Under the pieces are notes generated by a model, which saw only the letters and a program-made list of their open reading frames with translations, had not been told where the DNA came from and did not search any database. 9,254 nucleotides of DNA. Origin: Phycisphaerales bacterium (GTDB lineage Bacteria > Planctomycetota > Phycisphaerae > Phycisphaerales > UBA1924). Below, in pieces: positions 6,760-9,254 of this stretch; position 1 is the stretch's first letter; every line of letters begins with the position of its first letter. The position numbers and the translations under genes are program-made. The stretch lies in the NCBI GenBank assembly GCA_026982035.1, contig JALSHW010000301.1, positions 1 to 9,254 of the forward strand. The letters are read 5' to 3'.

Positions 6760-6854
6760 GGGTGCCCCGACTCGCCGCCTTGAGCGCGTCGGGATCGGAC
6801 AACCTTTGGACTACCAAAGACCCGACGCGGATAAGAATCCGGGTCGGGGCACCC
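6760..6854 (+). repeat. 95-bp cloverleaf palindromic element, copy A
   Basis: Perfect 12-bp terminal inverted repeats GGGTGCCCCGAC (6760-6771) and GTCGGGGCACCC (6843-6854) enclose three further stems. Arm 1 (6772-6787) is weak. Arm 2 pairs GTCGGG (6788-6793) with CCCGAC (6821-6826), with an inner CTTTGG-ACTA-CCAAAG hairpin. Arm 3 is CGGAT-AAGA-ATCCG (about 6828-6841). Because CCCGAC and GTCGGG each occur twice, the element can also fold as two side-by-side hairpins. Copy B at 9016-9110 has the same length and matches on the opposite strand. Copy A fills most of the gap between rpsD and the PpiD-like gene: its right end is 34 bases past the rpsD stop and its left end 22 bases before the next start codon. 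Confidence 0.9.
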
Positions 6855-6874
6855 CGAGGTGGGGTGGGGGTGCC
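6848..6874 (-). terminator. Possible rpsD 3' hairpin overlapping copy A
   Basis: GGCACCCC (6848-6855) and GGGGTGCC (6867-6874) form an 8-bp GC-rich stem with an 11-base loop, 15 bases past the rpsD stop. It uses the right terminal repeat of the 95-bp element and so competes with the cloverleaf fold. There is no T tract after it, so intrinsic termination is uncertain; it could act as a 3'-end stabiliser or a switch. Confidence 0.35.
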
Positions 6875-6888
6875 AACCTCAGCGATGT

Positions 6889-7488
6889 TTACCGGTAGAA
6901 TTCGATGATCAGGTTCGTGTTTACATCAAACGGAATCTGATCCTTGGTTGGCAATGAAGCCACCTTGGCGTTGAGTTCCGATGGATTGAACGCAATCCAA
7001 CCCGGCACCTCGTGACCACCGAGCGATTCCATGTTCTCGCGGACGAGTTTTTCGATCCCAGTCTTGACCGTCACCACATCGCCCACATCGAGTCGTCGTG
7101 AAGGAATGTCACACTTCTTGCCATTGACCAGCACATGCCCGTGACTGACCATCTGACGCGATGCCCAGATCGTGCGAACCATCCCGGTACGACGAACAAC
7201 ATTATCCAACCGGCGTTCAAGCAACTGCATCAGCACATCGCCCGAGTTGCCAGGCCGACGCTTGGCTTCGTCAACGGTACGACGGAACTGCTTTTCGAGG
7301 ATGTTGTAATGGTAGCGGAGTTTCTGCTTTTCGAGCAGACGGATGCCGTAGTCACGCAACCGTCGGCCACGGAAGCCGTGCATACCCGGAGGGGTGAGTT
7401 GGCGTTTCGATGTATGTTTTGGGGTGTCACAAATGGGGACACCAACACGACGCGAGAGACGGACCTTTGGTCCTGTGTATGTAGCCAT
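6889..7488 (-). CDS. rpsD: Small ribosomal subunit protein uS4
   Basis: uS4 binds 16S rRNA early in 30S assembly and helps decoding accuracy; in several bacteria it also represses its own mRNA. The 199-residue product has the typical N-terminal region (MATYTGPKVRLSRR, then PPGMHGFRGRR), a helical part to about 90, and the S4 RNA-binding domain from about 90 (LLERRLDNVVRR to RQMVSHGHVLVNGKKCDIPSRRLDVGDVV). It ends NTNLIIEFYR. Only one Cys lies in the N-terminal region, so this is the zinc-free form. The frame is open for 90 codons upstream of the chosen Met, but those residues are unlike uS4, and an AAAGGACAAGG sequence precedes the ATG at 7488. The gene stands alone, away from rpsK, rpsM and rpoA. 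Confidence 0.96.
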   Translation of the reverse strand: MATYTGPKVRLSRRVGVPICDTPKHTSKRQLTPPGMHGFRGRRLRDYGIRLLEKQKLRYHYNILEKQFRRTVDEAKRRPGNSGDVLMQLLERRLDNVVRRTGMVRTIWASRQMVSHGHVLVNGKKCDIPSRRLDVGDVVTVKTGIEKLVRENMESLGGHEVPGWIAFNPSELNAKVASLPTKDQIPFDVNTNLIIEFYR

Positions 7489-7655
7489 AGCGGCCTTGTC
7501 CTTTCTTCCGTCCGCATGGGTTGCTCTTTCAAAGCGGTTCATGCGGTGCTGCTGGGTTGCAGCGACCATGTCGGGTGGCCGAGTCTTCGATCCGACGGAT
7601 TGGCCCGGGCACGATGCCCAAGGGGAGGTGATTGAAGGCCCAAGGGGCGAGAATG

Positions 7656-7736
7656 TCAAGGAGTGTTTGTCCAGAGTTGATCGGGGCACCGCCAGATTGT
7701 GGGCTGGGCTTTTCGTCGTTGATGCCGTTTGGCCAT
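7656..7736 (-). CDS. Possible 26-residue basic leader peptide upstream of rpsD
   Basis: A short reading frame begins MAKRHQRRKAQPTIW, continues RCPDQLW and ends in TNTP before a TGA at 7656-7658. It is supported mainly by an excellent ribosome binding site, AAGGAGG, 7 bases before the ATG. Six of the first nine residues are Lys, Arg or His. It ends 167 bases before rpsD. I do not recognise it as a known ribosomal protein. It may be a leader peptide, a small protein, or chance; the strong ribosome binding site is the best argument for translation. Confidence 0.35.
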   Translation of the reverse strand: MAKRHQRRKAQPTIWRCPDQLWTNTP

Positions 7737-7750
7737 CCTGGCACCTCCTT

Positions 7751-7768
7751 CTGGTCATCCATGACCAG
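7751..7768. promoter_or_regulatory. 18-bp palindrome before the leader ribosome binding site
   Basis: CTGGTCAT and ATGACCAG are perfect inverted repeats with a 2-base centre (CC on the plus strand). As DNA this could be an operator for a dimeric regulator. As RNA read toward rpsD it is a 7-bp hairpin with a 4-base loop, ending immediately before the AAGGAGG of the leader ORF, where it could affect ribosome access. Confidence 0.5.
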
Positions 7769-7805
7769 AGACATCATCGGCTCAATGGAGCGTTTTGAGA
7801 TAGTT

Positions 7806-7850
7806 TCTTAGGTAAGATTGCCAAAGGTCGCCGAATCTCGACACGCTCAG
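7806..7850 (-). repeat. Decayed fragment of the 95-bp palindromic element
   Basis: The plus strand here reads TCTTAGG...CCAAAGGTCG, then CCGAATCTCGACACGCTCAG. It follows the middle and right arm of copy B, which has TCTTAGAATTACCAAGAATC, then CCGAATCCCGACGCGCCCAA. Matching stops toward 7850, where copy B continues with its terminal repeat. It is therefore a degenerate partial copy. It lies directly next to the stop codon of the secreted-protein gene (7854-7856). Confidence 0.55.
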
Positions 7851-7853
7851 CAA

Positions 7854-8786
7854 CTATTCCGACTTCAACCAAAACGCCTCAACAAACCCATAGTTCTGCG
7901 ATGAATCATCATCCACACGAGGCACCACATAATCAATATGCGGCTCATAATCCAACGCACTCAAATTCAAATGCTGAATCTTCCCATCCTCAATCCTCAC
8001 CGTAAACGAACGAATCAACTTGCCATCAGATCGTCGAGTAATGTCAAGCTTCAAAACCCCATCAGTCCCCGTCCAATCCGACAACATATACGGCATCGCA
8101 TTGGGCGAGCCCTTCTTCTCGTGCGGATGATACAAACTGATCTCAGTTTCTTCATAATGTCCATCACTGAAAAAACCTTGCGTCTCTTTGGAGTGGGCAA
8201 CAACTTTGCCATCACGCTTGAGTGTCGCCGCAAACATATCCTTCGTCTCACCATCCGCCAAATCCCGCCCACCAAGCCAAAGATTCAACTCCGGAAACTC
8301 CTCATCCTTCCAAGTGTTCATTGTCAGATTCCCAAACACCTGCCACATCCCAATGAAACGATAAGTCTTGACCGGATCAAATGGATCATCCCCCGCCGAT
8401 GTTTGTTCTAACGCAATCGGAAACCGCGACACCGGCTTCCCATCAATCAAAAACACAATGTTGTACACCCCCGGCTCCGTCACATTGAACTCCGCAGGCC
8501 CAACCTCAGTCATCCGAGCATACACCCCTTCACGCCATCGTGGATCAGGATAAAACTTATAACTCTTGATCACCGTATTCTCAGAATCAACCAACGCCAC
8601 CGCCGCATTGATCTCCCCCTCCGGCGCAAAGGCCATATCCATATTGGTGATCCGAATCAAACCAGAATCATCATCAAAATACATATTCAACATCGACTCA
8701 TAAGTAAACACCGGCGTCGGCCCCGCTTGTACCGGTATCACCAAACAAACCAACGCCAAAACAACAACCCGAAAACTTGCAAACAT
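7854..8786 (-). CDS. Secreted protein of unknown function
   Basis: I do not recognise the family. The 310-residue product starts with a clear Sec signal peptide: MFASFR, a hydrophobic core VVVLALVCLVIPV and a likely cleavage after VQA (residue 21). The mature part is mostly predicted beta strand, with two sandwich-like regions. About 22-135 contains the extracellular-domain style segment FNVTEPGVYNIVFLIDGKPVSRFPI. About 140-265 contains GMWQVFGNLTMNTWKDEEFPELNLWLGG and YMLSDWTGTDGVLKLDITR. Tryptophans and acidic residues are frequent, and no protease or hydrolase motif is evident. The frame allows two earlier ATGs (8801 and 8792), but GGAGGAG covers them and stands 6 bases before the ATG at 8786, which also places the signal peptide best. 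An extended -10 box lies just upstream. A periplasmic or surface location is inferred. Confidence 0.7.
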   Translation of the reverse strand: MFASFRVVVLALVCLVIPVQAGPTPVFTYESMLNMYFDDDSGLIRITNMDMAFAPEGEINAAVALVDSENTVIKSYKFYPDPRWREGVYARMTEVGPAEFNVTEPGVYNIVFLIDGKPVSRFPIALEQTSAGDDPFDPVKTYRFIGMWQVFGNLTMNTWKDEEFPELNLWLGGRDLADGETKDMFAATLKRDGKVVAHSKETQGFFSDGHYEETEISLYHPHEKKGSPNAMPYMLSDWTGTDGVLKLDITRRSDGKLIRSFTVRIEDGKIQHLNLSALDYEPHIDYVVPRVDDDSSQNYGFVEAFWLKSE

Positions 8787-8811
8787 GTTCATCTCCTCCA
8801 TTGGTACCCAA

Positions 8812-8820
8812 AGTATAACA
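8812..8820 (-). promoter_or_regulatory. Extended -10 promoter of the secreted-protein gene
   Basis: On the minus strand TGTTATACT contains TATACT preceded by the extended -10 TG. Transcription would start near 8805, about 19 bases before the chosen ATG, leaving room for the GGAGGAG site. No good -35 box is seen, which fits extended -10 promoters. Confidence 0.5.
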
Positions 8821-8844
8821 CATGCTTCACCATCGGCCCAGCCA

Positions 8845-8912
8845 GGGCACCCGCCAATTGCACCACTTGCAAGTCTTCGGTGCCCTCCTTCGCCCGTCTT
8901 CGGCGAAGGAGG
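8845..8912. repeat. Two adjacent hairpins related to the palindromic family
   Basis: The first pairs GGGCACC (8845-8851) with GGTGCCC (8879-8885) and contains an inner TTGCA-CCACT-TGCAA hairpin (8858-8872). The second is a perfect 11-bp stem, CCTCCTTCGCC (8884-8894) with GGCGAAGGAGG (8902-8912), around loop CGTCTTC. Its core CGCC-CGTCTTC-GGCG closely resembles the arm-1 hairpin of the half copy at 8942-8955, but the outer stem has different sequence. Confidence 0.7.
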
Positions 8913-8928
8913 TCCTGCCTACCCTGCC

Positions 8929-8986
8929 GGGTGTCCCGACTCGCCGTCTTCGGCGCAGTCGGGTTCTTGAGACATCATGAAGAACC
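8929..8986 (+). repeat. Half copy of the 95-bp palindromic element
   Basis: GGGTGTCCCGACTCGCCG (8929-8946) matches the left end of the element with one terminal-repeat change. CCCGACT (8935-8941) pairs with AGTCGGG (8957-8963) around a perfect CGCCG-TCTT-CGGCG hairpin. A further stem GGTTCTT (8962-8968) with AAGAACC (8980-8986) sits where the central arm would be. The right terminal repeat is absent. Confidence 0.75.
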
Positions 8987-9015
8987 TTGCGGGTCTTGCT
9001 GGTCAAACTCGTGCC

Positions 9016-9110
9016 GGGTGCCCCGACCCGCATTCTTATGCGCGTCGGGTCTTAGAATTACCAAGAATCACCGAATCCCGACGCGCCCAAGAGGGCGAGT
9101 CGGGGCACCC
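9016..9110 (-). repeat. 95-bp cloverleaf palindromic element, copy B
   Basis: The terminal repeats GGGTGCCCCGAC (9016-9027) and GTCGGGGCACCC (9099-9110) are identical to those of copy A. Read on the minus strand it aligns with copy A without gaps, 76 of 95 positions identical by hand count; differences concentrate in the central 27 bases. Its arm 3 is CGCAT-AAGA-ATGCG where copy A has CGGAT-AAGA-ATCCG, a compensatory pair. Its arm 1 is CGCCC-TCTT-GGGCG, better paired than in copy A. Confidence 0.9.
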
Positions 9111-9150
9111 TTGCTTCTTCTTCTGTTCTCCGAATCAATCCACCCATCTT

Positions 9151-9186
9151 CTCTGCGTCCTCCGCGCCCTTTTGCCACCTCTGCGT
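9151..9186 (+). repeat. CTCTGCGT short repeats in pyrimidine-rich tract
   Basis: CTCTGCGT occurs at 9151-9158 and 9179-9186, with a related TCCGCGCC between them. The surrounding bases are mostly C and T on the plus strand. From memory, similar intergenic strings occur in several environmental bacterial genomes, but I cannot verify that here. Confidence 0.45.
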
Positions 9187-9209
9187 ACAAAATCTTCTCC
9201 CCCTCTTCC

Positions 9210-9237
9210 CCCAATGCCCAGTGCCCAGTGGCCAGTC
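9210..9237 (+). repeat. Four tandem heptanucleotides
   Basis: CCCAATG (9210-9216), CCCAGTG (9217-9223), CCCAGTG (9224-9230) and GCCAGTC (9231-9237) form a short degenerate tandem array. Heptanucleotide tandem repeats of similar style are known from cyanobacterial intergenic regions; any relation is unproven. Confidence 0.7.
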
Positions 9238-9254
9238 CCTTCCCCACCCTCCTA

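Larger units (their letters stand above)
7489..7853 (-). promoter_or_regulatory. Long upstream/leader region of rpsD
   Basis: This 365-bp stretch separates rpsD from the secreted-protein gene. Read toward rpsD it holds: a decayed copy of the 95-bp element (7806-7850); a weak promoter-like pair TTGGCA (7819-7824) and TATCTC (7797-7802), 16 bases apart; an 18-bp palindrome (7751-7768); a strong ribosome binding site with a possible 26-codon ORF (7656-7736); and two copies of a 10-bp direct repeat (7616-7625 and 7638-7647, GCCCAAGGGG on the plus strand), the left one overlapping a GGGCA-CGA-TGCCC hairpin (7607-7619). Leader-based control of rpsD, for example by uS4 itself, is plausible but not shown. 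Longer frames crossing this region look like shadows. Confidence 0.5.
8821..9254. other. Non-coding repeat-rich region at the right end
   Basis: I see no supportable gene here; short open frames are low in quality. The stretch holds nested inverted repeats (8845-8912), a half copy and a full copy of the 95-bp element (8929-8986 and 9016-9110), then a pyrimidine-rich tract with short repeats (9111-9254). Confidence 0.7.

Noticed and set aside
6760..6854. Copy A as a tRNA or tRNA-like gene because of its cloverleaf fold
   Set aside because: The 12-bp closing stem, absence of a TTCAAAT-type T loop and lack of an anticodon arm of normal size exclude a tRNA.
7489..7758. 90-codon N-terminal extension of rpsD
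   Set aside because: The extra residues are unlike any uS4, while the Met at 7488 gives a standard 199-residue protein with a purine-rich site before it.
7394..7798. 134-codon plus-strand frame across the rpsD start and leader
   Set aside because: It overlaps rpsD on the other strand, lacks a ribosome binding site and its translation shows no family pattern.
8845..9110. Repeat cluster as a CRISPR array
   Set aside because: The repeats are palindromic, of unequal spacing and in both orientations, without regular spacers, and no cas gene is present.

Overview
The window looks like a piece of a moderately GC-rich Gram-negative-type bacterial chromosome. The mixture of genes suggests Planctomycetota, perhaps Phycisphaerae: an isolated rpsD far from the alpha operon, a PpiD-like protein without a recognisable parvulin domain, a cobalamin/G-protein fusion, and short dispersed palindromes. 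This placement is an inference from gene style, not from a marker gene comparison. No phage, insertion sequence, CRISPR array or defence locus is visible.

Left part (1-2600): the 3' end of a CPBP-family membrane protease gene enters from the left edge. It is followed by a tRNA-Glu(UUC) with its own promoter and a strong hairpin terminator shared with the converging recX gene. On the minus strand, hbd (3-hydroxybutyryl-CoA dehydrogenase), a small TPR protein and recX run in one direction, the last two overlapping by ATGA.

Middle (2600-6737): a divergent intergenic region separates hbd from a plus-strand set of three genes joined by ATGA overlaps: a cobalamin-binding domain fused to a MeaB-type GTPase with no mutase domain, pncC (NMN deamidase, CinA C-terminal family) and thiS (sulfur carrier). 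This set converges, with only 14 bp between stop codons, on a 700-residue membrane-anchored PpiD/SurA-like protein on the minus strand.

Right part (6738-9254): rpsD lies upstream of the PpiD-like gene, and most of the gap between them is a 95-bp palindromic element. rpsD has a long leader with an 18-bp palindrome, a strong ribosome binding site and a possible 26-codon leader ORF. A secreted protein of unknown function follows on the same strand. The last 0.45 kb is non-coding and repeat-rich.

The most unusual feature is a dispersed repeat family. Two 95-bp copies, 6760-6854 and 9016-9110, lie in opposite orientation. By hand alignment they match at 76 of 95 positions without gaps, share perfect 12-bp terminal inverted repeats, and can fold as a cloverleaf. 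One internal stem differs between copies by a compensatory G-C to C-G change. A half copy (8929-8986), a related hairpin (8884-8912) and a decayed fragment (7806-7850) lie nearby. The second point of interest is the cobalamin/GTPase fusion, which resembles the front part of IcmF detached from its mutase.
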